A DNA stretch of 64,000 bases from Streptomyces sp. BR123 (lineage in GTDB: Bacteria; Actinomycetota; Actinomycetes; Streptomycetales; Streptomycetaceae). This document shows positions 30,203 through 39,077 of this stretch, piece after piece; the first letter of the stretch is position 1; the number at the start of each line of letters is the position of its first letter. The notes beneath the pieces were generated by a model. It was given only the letters and a program-made list of their open reading frames with translations. It searched no databases and was not told the DNA's origin. The position numbers and the translations under genes were made by a program. The DNA is taken from assembly GCF_013401435.1 (NCBI RefSeq), contig NZ_JACBGN010000003.1, positions 1 through 64,000 of the forward strand. Reading direction: 5' to 3'.

Positions 30203-31281
30203 GGACCTTTCCTTCCGAGTCTGCCGGCGGCGGGGCGCAGCGGAACGTCCAGGGCGTCGTAGAGGCCGGGTTCGGCCTCCACCAGCCAGTCGATGGCGCC
30301 GACCAGGCGGCCGACGGCGGTGGCGTTGCCGCCGGCCGAGCGGTTCTCGCCCTCGTCGGTGGCCTCCACGGTGACCTCGATGCGGGGGCTGCCCTCGATG
30401 ACCACGCGGTGGGCGCCGTCGCCGCCGTCGGGCGGCATCGGCCAGTCGGGGGCGCAGGAGGGGTGGATGCGGGTGACGTGTTCGATGACGAGGCGGGGTT
30501 CGCCGTCGACGATGCCCTGGACCTCGAAGCGGATCGCGCCCTGCGTGCCGGCGTCGAAGACGCCCATGGTGCGGGTGGTGACGGTGGTGTCGAGGGCGCG
30601 GCGGTCCACCGTCTCGCGGATCCCGTCGAGTTCGACGCCGAGGGCGCGGGCCATCATGCGTATCTGCCCGCCCCACACCATGGTCGGGACGGACGGCATG
30701 AGCATCATCGGCTCGAAGTCCATGGGCCGGCCCATGCCGACCAGGTCGCGTACGGAGTCCGGCTGGTCGTAGGTGGAGTAGTCGAAGATCTCCTGGCAGC
30801 GGATGGCGTCGATGGCCGTGCCCAGTCCGCTGACCAGGAGCGGGAGCACGTCGTTGCCCCAGCCGGGGTCGACGCCGGAGGCGAACAGCGAGCCGCCGCC
30901 CTCTGCGACGGCGGCCACCACCGGATCTCGGAACTCCGGCGGAGCGCTGCGGTGGTCGTACAGGGGGTAGAGGGCGGGGCTGACGACGACCGCCCCGGCC
31001 CGGATCGCCCGGGTGATGTCGGCGAGCGCGCCGTCGGGGCGGATGTCGCCCGTGGCCGCGTAGACGACGGCCCGCGGCCGGGTCGCGAGGACCGCCTCGG
31101 CGTCGTCGGTGGCCGTGACCCCGGTGTCGTGGCCGAGGCCGCCGAGGCGGCCCGCGTCACGGCCGACCTTGTCGGGACGGTGGACGATCACGGCGGCCAG
31201 TTCCAGCGCCGGGTGGGCTTCCACGGCACGGATGGCCAGACGGCCTACGTTGCCGGTGCCCCAGACAACCGTGGGAATCAT
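30199..31281 (-). CDS. Dihydrodipicolinate-reductase-like NAD(P)-dependent dehydrogenase
   Basis: A 360-residue oxidoreductase of the DapB-like/2,4-diaminopentanoate dehydrogenase type. A Rossmann nucleotide-binding motif, VVWGTGNVGRLAIRAVEAH, begins at residue 5. The second half carries the family's ASGVDPGWGNDVLPLLVSG and YSTYDQPDSVRDLVGMG. Relatives act on amino acids or ketones, often with unknown natural substrates. The start is ATG 31281; there is no clear Shine-Dalgarno site, and the sequence TACCCT six bases upstream could be a -10 for a leaderless transcript. It is coupled to the CMD-like gene downstream. Confidence 0.8.
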   Translation of the reverse strand: MIPTVVWGTGNVGRLAIRAVEAHPALELAAVIVHRPDKVGRDAGRLGGLGHDTGVTATDDAEAVLATRPRAVVYAATGDIRPDGALADITRAIRAGAVVVSPALYPLYDHRSAPPEFRDPVVAAVAEGGGSLFASGVDPGWGNDVLPLLVSGLGTAIDAIRCQEIFDYSTYDQPDSVRDLVGMGRPMDFEPMMLMPSVPTMVWGGQIRMMARALGVELDGIRETVDRRALDTTVTTRTMGVFDAGTQGAIRFEVQGIVDGEPRLVIEHVTRIHPSCAPDWPMPPDGGDGAHRVVIEGSPRIEVTVEATDEGENRSAGGNATAVGRLVGAIDWLVEAEPGLYDALDVPLRPAAGRLGRKGP

Positions 31282-31348
31282 GCGCGGAGGGTAGCGAGAG
31301 GATCCCGAGGTTCCCAGAGCCGCGCACAGAAATCCCCGCGGGCCGCCG

Positions 31349-31471
31349 CTACTGGTTCTCGCCGCCGAGGAGGAACAGGAGGTAGACGAAGAAGGCGAAG
31401 AGGTGGCCGACGAACAGGTAGGCGATCAGCCGGATCAGCAGTCCGCGCGGGAACTTCATCTGCATGCGCAT
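31349..31471 (-). CDS. DUF6126 small membrane protein
   Basis: A 40-residue protein beginning MRMQMKFPRGLLIRLIAYLF, followed by a Phe/Leu-rich membrane helix and ending GGENQ. This is the DUF6126 pattern. ATG 31471 has AAGGAG upstream. It lies 19 bases after the XRE-cupin gene on the same strand, an arrangement I know from other Streptomyces, so the two are likely one operon. Its function is unknown; a single membrane helix with a basic N-terminus suggests a regulatory or accessory role. Confidence 0.8.
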   Translation of the reverse strand: MRMQMKFPRGLLIRLIAYLFVGHLFAFFVYLLFLLGGENQ

Positions 31472-31490
31472 GGGTGGTGCTCCTTGGCTT

Positions 31491-32165
31491 TCAGTGGTGG
31501 GAAGGCGGGCGGCCGGGGCCGGTGCCTGTGCCCGTGCCTCCGAGGCACAGGCCGGAGAGGCTGCTCTGCAGCAGCGTGTGGACGAACAGCAGGTCGGCCC
31601 CCGCGCGGGAGGCCGCGGCGATCCGGTGCGGCGTGAGCGAGTCGAAATGGGCGCTGTCGCCCGGCTCCAGCAGGTACTCGGCCTCGCCCAGGTGCAGCCG
31701 CAGCCGCCCCTTGAGGACGTACAGCCACTCCTCGCCGGGATGGACGCGGACCAGATCGCCCTGGCTGCGGTCGCCGTACGGGACGTGCACGCGCAGCGCC
31801 TGCATGCCGCGGCCGGGGCCGCCTGCCTGCCAGTACGTCCAGCCGTCGGCCTCGCGGGCGCCCGGACCGCCCGCGCGTACGATGGGATCGGCCGCGGCGG
31901 GCGTCTCGCCGAGCAGCTCCGAGACCGTCGTACCGTAGGTGCGGGCGAGCCCGAGCAACAGCGGCAGCGAGGGCTGGCGCCGCCCCGTCTCCAGGCGGGA
32001 GAGGTGGGCGGGCGAGAGACGGGCCCGTGCAGCGGCGGCCTCGAGGGTGAGTCCGGCGCGGCGGCGCAGCTCGCGCAGCTGCGGGGCCACCGCGGGCAGC
32101 TCGGCGGCTTCGACGCCGGGGTCGGTTCCTTCGGGGCCGGCCGGGCCGGCGGGACCAGGTGTCAT
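31491..32165 (-). CDS. XRE-family regulator with cupin domain
   Basis: A 224-residue transcription regulator. The N-terminal XRE helix-turn-helix runs from about 28 to 85 (LRELRRRAGLTLEAAAARAR, then LSPAHLSRLETGRRQPSL). A C-terminal cupin domain has RVHPGEEWLYVLKGRL and LEPGDSAHFDSLTPHR, which should bind a small ligand or metal. Two TTGCC-N5-GGCAA palindromes stand just upstream of the start and are probably its own operators. Start ATG 32165. It precedes the DUF6126 gene. The signal is unknown. Confidence 0.88.
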   Translation of the reverse strand: MTPGPAGPAGPEGTDPGVEAAELPAVAPQLRELRRRAGLTLEAAAARARLSPAHLSRLETGRRQPSLPLLLGLARTYGTTVSELLGETPAAADPIVRAGGPGAREADGWTYWQAGGPGRGMQALRVHVPYGDRSQGDLVRVHPGEEWLYVLKGRLRLHLGEAEYLLEPGDSAHFDSLTPHRIAAASRAGADLLFVHTLLQSSLSGLCLGGTGTGTGPGRPPSHH

Positions 32166-32185
32166 GCCCCGATTGAGCCAGAGCC

Positions 32186-32221
32186 TTGCCTGCCTGGCAA
32201 TCCGTCTTGCCTCTGAGGCAA
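32186..32221. promoter_or_regulatory. Paired palindromic operators of the XRE-cupin gene
   Basis: TTGCCTGCCTGGCAA (32186-32200) and TTGCCTCTGAGGCAA (32207-32221) are two 15-bp palindromes sharing TTGCC/GGCAA arms. Their centres are 21 bases apart, two helical turns, so two dimers could bind the same DNA face. They begin 21 bases upstream of the regulator start. Autoregulation is inferred. Confidence 0.75.
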
Positions 32222-32244
32222 AGTCCGGCCTCTCTGCCCGCCGA

Positions 32245-33792
32245 TCAGGACTCCAGGGGCCTCCGTCCGGACCTGCCGAGCACCGTCTCCACCGTGTCCG
32301 CCTCGTCCGCGCGCTTGTCCGGCCGGTGCCGCAGCACCCGCGCGAAGCGCAGCGCCACCCCGGCCGGATAACGGGGGGAGCGCTGCAGGCCGTCGTAGGC
32401 GATCTCGACGACCAGCTCCGGCCGGACCCGCACGGTGTGCCCGTCGTCCTCCACGGCCAGTTCCCGCAGCCGGCCGGTCTGCCAGCGCAGCATCTCGTCG
32501 GTCAGCCCCTTGAAGGTCTTGCCGAGCATGGCGTAGGAGCCGCCGCCGGCCCGGGCACCGAGGTGCAGGTTCGACAGGGTCCCCGTACGCCGGCCGTGGC
32601 CCCATTCGGCGGCGAGCACGACGAGGTCCAGGGTGTGCACGGGCTTGACCTTGAGCCAGTGCCTGCCGCGCCGGCCTGCCGCGTAAGCGGAGCCGAGGGC
32701 CTTGGCCATGACGCCCTCGTGGCCGCGGCGCAGCGTCTCGGCCCAGAACTCCTCGGCCTCGTCCGCCTGCGCCGCCGGGTCCTCGACGGCGAGCCGGCGG
32801 ACCCGGGATCCCTCCGGCACGAGCGCGGCGAGGACGGCGTAGCGCTCGCGGACGGGCAGGTCGAGGAGGACGTCGGCGCCGACGGCGAGCACGTCGAAGA
32901 AGTACGGGGCGACGGGCAGCACCCGGCGGGCGGTCTCGACGTCGATCCGGGACCCGACCCGGCTCGCGATGTCCTGGAACGGCACGGGGCGGCCGTCCGG
33001 GCCCTGGCCGATGACCTCGCCGTCCAGGATGAACCGCTCCCCCGCGAACCGCCGCGCCGCCTGCACCACCTCCGGCAGGCGGTCGGTGATCTCGTCGAGG
33101 GAGCGGGTGTAGACGTGGACGGCGTCCCCGTCGCGGTGCACCTGTACCCGGATCCCGTCGAGCTTCTCCTCCAGCGCGCAGGGCCCCAGCGCGGCCAGGG
33201 CCTCGGCCACCGACCCGGCGGTGTTCGCCAGCATCGGCTGGACGGGCTGCCCGACGCGGAGGGTGATCTCGCGCAGCACGGCTCTGCCCCCGGCGAGGAC
33301 GGCGGCTCCCACCCGGGGCAGGGAGCCGTCGAGCATCACGGCCCGGCGCAGCTCGGCTGCCGGCACCCCGGCGGCCGCGGCCACGCCCTCCAGGGCCACG
33401 GCGTCCAGGGCGCCCTGGCGTACCTCGCCGGACAGCAGGCTGCGCAGGAACCGCTGCTCGGGCTCGGTGGCGGCGGCGAACAGGGCGTCGACGATGCGGT
33501 TCCGCGCGGCCTGGGAGCCGGGTCCGGCCAGGGCGGCGAACTCGGTCACCGCCCGGTCGACCTCGGCGACCCCCAGGGTGGGCCGGTCCGCGGGTGCGAC
33601 GGGCCGGCCGAGGGTACGCCAGCCCAGGCCGGGACGGCCCTGCGGGAGCCGGCCGGCGAGGTACGAGATGACCAGGGCGGCCTCGTCCGCGGGCACGGCC
33701 GCGAACAGCTCCGCGAGCAGGGCGGTCTTGCGGGACCGGGCGGAGGTTTCGCCGACCGCCCGGGACACGCGCGCGACCTCGGCGAGCAGCAT
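32245..33792 (-). CDS. lig: ATP-dependent DNA ligase
   Basis: A 515-residue ATP-dependent DNA ligase of the archaeal/LigB-like type, found in actinobacteria besides the essential NAD-dependent LigA. After an N-terminal DNA-binding domain, the adenylation site is EEKLDGIRVQVH with the nucleotidyl Lys near residue 212. Later nucleotidyltransferase motifs appear as FILDGEVIGQ, GHEGVMAKALGS and HWLKVKPVHTLDLVVL, followed by an OB-fold domain. The ATG at 33792 follows GGGAGGAT. It probably acts in repair or as a backup ligase. No Ku or primase gene is nearby, so an end-joining role is not supported here. Confidence 0.92.
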   Translation of the reverse strand: MLLAEVARVSRAVGETSARSRKTALLAELFAAVPADEAALVISYLAGRLPQGRPGLGWRTLGRPVAPADRPTLGVAEVDRAVTEFAALAGPGSQAARNRIVDALFAAATEPEQRFLRSLLSGEVRQGALDAVALEGVAAAAGVPAAELRRAVMLDGSLPRVGAAVLAGGRAVLREITLRVGQPVQPMLANTAGSVAEALAALGPCALEEKLDGIRVQVHRDGDAVHVYTRSLDEITDRLPEVVQAARRFAGERFILDGEVIGQGPDGRPVPFQDIASRVGSRIDVETARRVLPVAPYFFDVLAVGADVLLDLPVRERYAVLAALVPEGSRVRRLAVEDPAAQADEAEEFWAETLRRGHEGVMAKALGSAYAAGRRGRHWLKVKPVHTLDLVVLAAEWGHGRRTGTLSNLHLGARAGGGSYAMLGKTFKGLTDEMLRWQTGRLRELAVEDDGHTVRVRPELVVEIAYDGLQRSPRYPAGVALRFARVLRHRPDKRADEADTVETVLGRSGRRPLES

Positions 33793-33885
33793 GCCGCCAT
33801 CCTCCCGCCACCCGAGCCACGGCGCAGTTCGACCCGGCGCCACAGGCCCCGTCCCCTCCGCCGCCGATCCGGCCCCCCTCGCAGG

Positions 33886-33994
33886 AACCCAGCCCCTCCG
33901 GCGAAACCCGGCCACGCAGCCGATAAGCAACCTCGGGCGAGAACCCGGCCCCTCCGGCGTTTGAGGAGCGGGGTCCCGGGGCGGAGCCCCGGGA
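33886..33994. repeat. Streptomyces-type GC-rich intergenic repeat with stem-loop
   Basis: The motif CCCCTCCGGCG occurs twice in AACCC(A/G)GCCCCTCCGGCG context, at 33886 and 33942. The second copy continues with TTTGAGGAGCGGGG and a perfect hairpin (TCCCGGGGC 33974-33982 with GCCCCGGGA 33986-33994). I know this element from many Streptomyces intergenic regions. The 420-base gap holds no gene that I can see. Confidence 0.7.
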
Positions 33995-34212
33995 GGCCGG
34001 GCGGCGGCCGGGTTCGCACGCCCCGGTTTCGGGGTGGGGAAAGGCGGACAGCGGGGCGTGCCCGGCGCCGGAGCGCGCGGCTACCGCCGGCCGGAACGCG
34101 CGACGTACCGCGGATGCGGTACACCGTCAGGCGCCCGCGTACTCCCCAAGGAGGTGTCCGGCTCCACCCGGAGGCGCTCAGCGCAGCCCGATGATCCGTC
34201 TAGGGTGCCGGT

Positions 34213-37062
34213 ATGACGCTCCGACTGCCGAAGCCGAAGCTCCCGCTCCCCCGGCACCGCCGAAGCCGCCTCCTCGCAGGTGCGGCCGCGCTCGCCCTCG
34301 TCGCGGGCGCCGGGACCTGGACGGCCGCCGCATCCGGCGGGGAGGCGCCCGTGCACCGCGAGGACCGGGTGCTCGACATGCCGGGCGCCGGGATCGACAC
34401 CTCGTACTTCAGCACCCCGGGCCCGCAGAGGCGCCCGGCGGTACTGCTGGCCCACGGCTTCGGCGGCAGCAAGGACGACGTCCGCGCGCAGGCGGAACGG
34501 CTGGCCCGGGACGGATACGCGGTGCTGACCTGGTCGGCGCGCGGCTTCGGCCGCTCGGGCGGGCAGATCGGGCTGAACGACCCCGAGTACGAGGTGAGGG
34601 ATGTCTCCCGGCTCCTCGACTGGCTGGCCACGCGCCCCGAGGTGCGGCTCGACGCCGCCGGGGATCCGCGGGTCGGCGTCGCCGGGGCCTCGTACGGCGG
34701 GGCGGTCGCGCTGCTCGCCGCCGGGTACGACAGCCGGGTGGACGCGATCGCCCCACAGGTCACGTACTGGAACCTCGCGGACTCCCTCTTCCCGCAGGGG
34801 GTGTTCAAGAAGCTCTGGGCGGGGCTGTTCTTCACCACCGGTTCGGCGGGCGGCATGCGGCCGGGCCGCCCCCCGGAGGCGCCCGCGGATGCCCCCGCGA
34901 CGGCCGCCGGGCCCGGTGCCCCCGCGGGCGGGGCGCCTGCCACGGCGTGCGGGCGGTTCCGCCCGGAGCTGTGCGCCATGTACGAGCGGGTCGCGGCCTC
35001 CGGGACGCCCGACGCCGAGTCCCGCGTGCTGCTGGAGCGGCGCAGCCCGTCGGCGGTAGCGGACCGGATCAAGGTGCCGGCGCTGATCGTGCAGGGGCAG
35101 GACGACTCCCTCTTCCCGCTGGACCAGGCCGACGCCATGGCCCGGGCCATCGCCGCGAACGGCGCGCCCGTGGCCGTCGACTGGGCAGCCGGCGGGCACG
35201 ACGGCGGGATGCGCGAGGCCGACCGGGTCGAGGCACGCGTGGCGGCCTGGTTCGGCCGCCACCTCAAGGGCGAGGCGGGCACGGACGCCGGCCCGGCATT
35301 CCGCGTCTCGCGCTCCGGAGGCATCGACTCCACCGACGGCGCGGTACGGCTGCGCGGCGCGACCGGCGAGAGCTACCCCGGGCTGACCGGGAACCGCCGC
35401 GAGTTCGCCCTGACAAACGGCGGCGGCAGCGGCCGGGACCAGAACCACGACCGGGCCCGGGCCCGGGAGCAGACCTTCGCCAACCCGGCGGGCGGCACGC
35501 CGTCCGCGATGTCCTCCCTCCCCGGGATCGGTGGGCAGCTGGCCGCCTTCGGGGCCGGGCTGTCCCTGGACTTCCCCGGGCAGCACGCCCGGTTCGACAC
35601 GGCACCGCTGCCCGAGGAGGTGCGGATCACCGGTACGCCGGCCGTCACGCTGACCGTGCGGTCGACGGCGGCGGACGGATCGGCGGTCCTGTTCGGCAAG
35701 GTGTACGACATCGGGCCGGACGGGGGGCAGCAGGTGCTGCCGCATCAGCTGGTCGCCCCGCTGCGGGTGGAGGACGCGCGGCAGGGCCGGACCGTGGAGC
35801 TGCGGCTGCCCGCCGTCGACCACGCCGTGCAGGCCGGGCACCGGCTGCGGCTCGTCGTGGCGGCCACCGACCTCGGCTACGCGTCCCCGACGGCCCCGGC
35901 CTCGTACACGGTGGCGGTGCAGGGCCCGCTGGCGGTGCCCGTGGCCGACGGGGTGCGGACGGCCGCGGCGGGGCTGCCCGCCTGGACCTGGGGCCTGCCG
36001 CTGGGCGCGGTGCTGGTGGCGGCCGCACTGCTGGGAATCCGCCGGACCGGCCGGACCGGGGCAGCGGGTCCCGTGCACCCGCAGGACCCGCCGCAGCCGG
36101 GTGCTCCGGGGGGCGCTGCGCCGTTGCCCGCGCCCGGGCCGGGGGACGACGTACCGCTGGACATCAGGGGCCTGACGAAGCGGTATGCGAAGGGACAGGA
36201 CCGGTACGCGGTGCGGGACCTGTCGTTCCGGGTGGAGCGGGGCCAGGTGCTGGGCCTGCTCGGGCCCAACGGCGCCGGCAAGACCACCACCCTGCGGATG
36301 CTGATGGGGCTGATCACGCCGGATGCCGGGGAGATCCGGGTGTTCGGGCACCCGGTGCGTCCCGGAGCCCCGGTGCTGTCGCGGGTCGGGGCCTTCGTCG
36401 AGGGTGCCGGATTCCTGCCGCACCTGTCGGGGCGGGCCAATCTGGAGCTGTACTGGCAGGCCACCGGGCGGCCCCCCGAGGACGCGCACATGGCGGAGGC
36501 CCTGGAGATCGCCGGGCTCGGCGACGCGCTGGAGCGCGCGGTGCGCACGTACTCCCAGGGCATGCGGCAGCGGCTCGCCATCGCGCAGGCCATGCTCGGG
36601 CTGCCGGACCTGCTGATCCTCGACGAGCCGACGAACGGTCTGGACCCGCCGCAGATCAGGGAGATGCGGGACGTGATGATCCGTTACGCCGCCGGAGGCC
36701 GCACGGTTATCGTCTCCAGCCACCTGTTGTCGGAGGTCGAGCAGTCCTGTACGCACCTGGTGGTCATGGACCGCGGGCGGCTGGTGGGGGCCGGCGAGGT
36801 CGGCGAGATCACCGGTGGCGGGGACACGCTGCTGGTGGCGGTCGAAGGGCCGGTGGACGAGGTCACCGTCGCGAAGGTGGCGGCCCTGGAGGGCGTGGAG
36901 TCCGCCGCGGCCTGCGAGGAGGGGCTGCTCGTACGGCTCGGCGGTGCGACGGCCGCGGAACTGGTCGCCGAACTGGTACGGCTGGAGGTGCCGGTGAGCG
37001 GGGTGGGCCCGCACCGGCGCCTGGAGGACGCTTTCCTGACGCTGATCGGAGGTACGCCGTGA
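34213..37062 (+). CDS. Fusion of an S15/CocE-type alpha/beta hydrolase and an ABC ATPase
   Basis: A 949-residue two-function protein. Residues 18-36 form an N-terminal membrane or signal-anchor helix. Residues 45-580 are an X-Pro dipeptidyl-peptidase (S15)/CocE-like hydrolase with nucleophile GASYGG (Ser near 160), an acid region in VQGQDDSLFPLDQAD, His in GGHDGG and a C-terminal beta-sandwich. A membrane helix follows at about 590-608. Residues 640-940 are an ABC ATPase: Walker A GPNGAGKTT (684), signature YSQGMRQRLAIAQ (near 780) and Walker B LLILDEPTNGLD (near 800). This topology puts the hydrolase outside and the ATPase inside. The stop overlaps the permease start (GTGA), which supplies the membrane partner. 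Confidence 0.9.
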   Translation: MTLRLPKPKLPLPRHRRSRLLAGAAALALVAGAGTWTAAASGGEAPVHREDRVLDMPGAGIDTSYFSTPGPQRRPAVLLAHGFGGSKDDVRAQAERLARDGYAVLTWSARGFGRSGGQIGLNDPEYEVRDVSRLLDWLATRPEVRLDAAGDPRVGVAGASYGGAVALLAAGYDSRVDAIAPQVTYWNLADSLFPQGVFKKLWAGLFFTTGSAGGMRPGRPPEAPADAPATAAGPGAPAGGAPATACGRFRPELCAMYERVAASGTPDAESRVLLERRSPSAVADRIKVPALIVQGQDDSLFPLDQADAMARAIAANGAPVAVDWAAGGHDGGMREADRVEARVAAWFGRHLKGEAGTDAGPAFRVSRSGGIDSTDGAVRLRGATGESYPGLTGNRREFALTNGGGSGRDQNHDRARAREQTFANPAGGTPSAMSSLPGIGGQLAAFGAGLSLDFPGQHARFDTAPLPEEVRITGTPAVTLTVRSTAADGSAVLFGKVYDIGPDGGQQVLPHQLVAPLRVEDARQGRTVELRLPAVDHAVQAGHRLRLVVAATDLGYASPTAPASYTVAVQGPLAVPVADGVRTAAAGLPAWTWGLPLGAVLVAAALLGIRRTGRTGAAGPVHPQDPPQPGAPGGAAPLPAPGPGDDVPLDIRGLTKRYAKGQDRYAVRDLSFRVERGQVLGLLGPNGAGKTTTLRMLMGLITPDAGEIRVFGHPVRPGAPVLSRVGAFVEGAGFLPHLSGRANLELYWQATGRPPEDAHMAEALEIAGLGDALERAVRTYSQGMRQRLAIAQAMLGLPDLLILDEPTNGLDPPQIREMRDVMIRYAAGGRTVIVSSHLLSEVEQSCTHLVVMDRGRLVGAGEVGEITGGGDTLLVAVEGPVDEVTVAKVAALEGVESAAACEEGLLVRLGGATAAELVAELVRLEVPVSGVGPHRRLEDAFLTLIGGTP

Positions 37063-37949
37063 GCGCCGCGAGCGGTGTGAAGGGCACGGCGGCCGCCGCC
37101 GTGGAAGGGGCCCCCGGCTACCGGCCGGGCCGTACCCTGCCTCTGCGCGTGGAGGCGCTGCGGCAGTGGCGTCGGCGCCGGACGCTGGTGATGGGCGGAG
37201 TGCTGGCCGCACTGCCCTTCGTGATGATCATCGCGTTCGCGGTGGGCGGCGGGCGGGACGGCGGCGGCCGGAACAACCGGATCACGTTCATCGACACCGC
37301 GACGGCCTCGGGCGCGAACTTCGCGGCCACCTGCCTGTTCGTGTCGGCCGGATTCCTGCTGGTGGTGCCGGTGGCGCTGTTCTGCGGGGACACGGTGGCC
37401 TCGGAGGCGAACTGGTCCTCGCTGCGCTACCTGCTGGCCTCGCCCGTGCCCCGGGCACGGCTGCTGTGGAGCAAGCTGGTGGTGGCGCTGGGCTTCAGCC
37501 TGGCGGGGATCGTGCTGCTGCCGGCGGTGGCACTGGCGGCGGGCACGGCCGCGTACGGGTGGGGGCCGCTGAAGCTGCCCGCGGGCGGCGTCCTGGCGGC
37601 CGGGGACGCGCTGCCGCGGCTCGCGCTCGTGGTGGCGTACGTCTTCGTGTCCCAACTGGTCACGGCCGGCCTGGCGTTCTGGCTGTCGACGCGGACGGAC
37701 GCGCCGCTGGGCGCGGTGGGCGGGGCGGTCGGCCTGACGATCGTCGGCAACGTGCTGGACGCGGTGACGGCGCTGGGGTCCTGGCGGGAGTTCCTGCCCG
37801 CGCACTGGCAGTTCGCCTGGGCGGACGCCCTCCAGCCGAACCTGGAGTGGGCGGGCATGGTGAAGGGGACGGCGGTGTCGGTGTCCTGTGCGATCGTCCT
37901 GGTCGCGCTCGCCTTCCGCGGCTTCGCCCGCAAGGACATCGTCTCCTGA
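37059..37949 (+). CDS. ABC transporter permease (ABC-2 type)
   Basis: A 296-residue membrane subunit of the ABC-2 class with about six helices. It starts with a basic stretch (RVEALRQWRRRRTLVMGG) before TM1 and has the family segment SLRYLLASPVPRARLLWSKL between TM2 and TM3. GTG 37059 overlaps the stop of the hydrolase-ATPase fusion and follows GGAGGT, so it is translated with it and is the obvious membrane partner of its ATPase. The transported compound is unknown. Because the fused hydrolase faces outside, peptide or ester substrates are a reasonable guess. Confidence 0.88.
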   Translation: MSAASGVKGTAAAAVEGAPGYRPGRTLPLRVEALRQWRRRRTLVMGGVLAALPFVMIIAFAVGGGRDGGGRNNRITFIDTATASGANFAATCLFVSAGFLLVVPVALFCGDTVASEANWSSLRYLLASPVPRARLLWSKLVVALGFSLAGIVLLPAVALAAGTAAYGWGPLKLPAGGVLAAGDALPRLALVVAYVFVSQLVTAGLAFWLSTRTDAPLGAVGGAVGLTIVGNVLDAVTALGSWREFLPAHWQFAWADALQPNLEWAGMVKGTAVSVSCAIVLVALAFRGFARKDIVS

Positions 37950-37974
37950 ACCGCCCCCGTCGGAGCCGGAGCAG

Positions 37975-38010
37975 GCCGGCCCGGGACCCGTACCGGGGTC
38001 CCGGGCCGGC
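37975..38010. terminator. Bidirectional stem-loop terminator
   Basis: GCCGGCCCGGGACCC (37975-37989) pairs perfectly with GGGTCCCGGGCCGGC (37996-38010). It lies between the convergent permease and aldo/keto reductase genes, seven bases from the end of the latter. Confidence 0.9.
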
Positions 38011-38016
38011 GGCGTC

Positions 38017-38973
38017 TCACACCGCGTGCCCGGCGGTTCCCGCGACGACGTCGATCTCGGCGAGGAGTTCCGGCTCCAGGGGGCGGTCGGCGACGGCGGC
38101 GTTGGCGCGAACCTGCTCGGCGGAGGTGGCGCCCGCGATGACGGAGGCGCAGCCGGGTTGGGCGGACAGCCAGCCGATGGCCAGTTCGAGGATGCTGCGG
38201 CCGTGCTCGTCGGCGATCGCGGCCAGCGCCTCGACGGTGTCGAGGCGCGCCTCGGTCAGGTAGGCGTCGCGGCCCTCCAGCCGGGAGCCTGCCGGGACGG
38301 GCGCGCCCCGGCGGATCTTTCCGGTGAGCAGGCCGTTGGCGAGCGGGAAGTACGGGAGGACGCCGAGGCCGTAGTGCCGGGCGGCCGGGACGAGTTCCGC
38401 CTCCGCCGAGCGCTGCAGCAGCGACCATTCGTTCTGTGCCGACACGAACGGCACCGCGCCCGTTTCGCGTGCGACGTGGACGGCTTCGGCGAGCTGCCAG
38501 CCGCTGAGGTTGGAGTGACCGATGTAGCGGACCTTGCCCTCGGCGACGAGTTCGGTGAGCGCGGCCAGGGTTTCGGCGACGGGGACGGCGGGGTCGGGGC
38601 TGTGCAGCTGGTACAGGTCGATGCGGTCGGTGTCCAGGCGGCGCAGGGACTCCTCGACGGCGCGCCGGATGTAGGCGCGGCCGCCGCGGGAACCGGCGGC
38701 CGGGCCGTAGCCCATGTCCACGCCGTCGTAGCCGAACTTGGTCGCGAGGACGACCTGGTCGCGGCGGCCCTTGAGGGCCTGGCCGAGGTGGGACTCGGAG
38801 CCTCCGCGGCCGCCGTAGATGTCGGCGGTGTCGAGGAGGGTGATGCCCGCGTCGAGGGCGGCGTCCACGACGGACCGGGTGGCGCCGGCGTCGAGACGGC
38901 CGCCGAAGTTGTTGCAGCCGAGGCCCACTGCGGACACCCGGAGTCCTGAACTGCCCAGGGGCAGGTAGCGCAT
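38017..38973 (-). CDS. Aldo/keto reductase
   Basis: A 318-residue NADPH-dependent reductase with a TIM-barrel fold. The catalytic tetrad is visible: Asp and Tyr in LLDTADIYGG, Lys in VLATKFG and His in DLYQLHSPD. The cofactor-binding end reads SVIAGATSAEQVRANAAV. The sequence most resembles the YajO/YghZ-like branch with broad aldehyde specificity. ATG 38973 follows GGAGGAAC. It is divergent from the DMFase-like gene across a tandem-repeat region. The physiological substrate is unknown. Confidence 0.92.
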   Translation of the reverse strand: MRYLPLGSSGLRVSAVGLGCNNFGGRLDAGATRSVVDAALDAGITLLDTADIYGGRGGSESHLGQALKGRRDQVVLATKFGYDGVDMGYGPAAGSRGGRAYIRRAVEESLRRLDTDRIDLYQLHSPDPAVPVAETLAALTELVAEGKVRYIGHSNLSGWQLAEAVHVARETGAVPFVSAQNEWSLLQRSAEAELVPAARHYGLGVLPYFPLANGLLTGKIRRGAPVPAGSRLEGRDAYLTEARLDTVEALAAIADEHGRSILELAIGWLSAQPGCASVIAGATSAEQVRANAAVADRPLEPELLAEIDVVAGTAGHAV

Positions 38974-39077
38974 GACGGGTTCCTCCACCCTCGTACCGGT
39001 TCGTGATCGTTGATCGACGGCCAGTCTAGGCACGGCCCGGCGGGCGGTGGCGGGGCCGCGGTCGGGCGGTGGGGCCC

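Noticed and set aside
32245-33792. Non-homologous end-joining ligase (LigD-like)
   Set aside because: No polymerase or nuclease domain and no ku gene nearby; the protein is a stand-alone ATP-dependent ligase.
33886-33994. Possible CRISPR or insertion-sequence end
   Set aside because: Only two irregular copies of a short motif with no spacers, terminal inverted repeats or transposase; it fits a common Streptomyces intergenic repeat.
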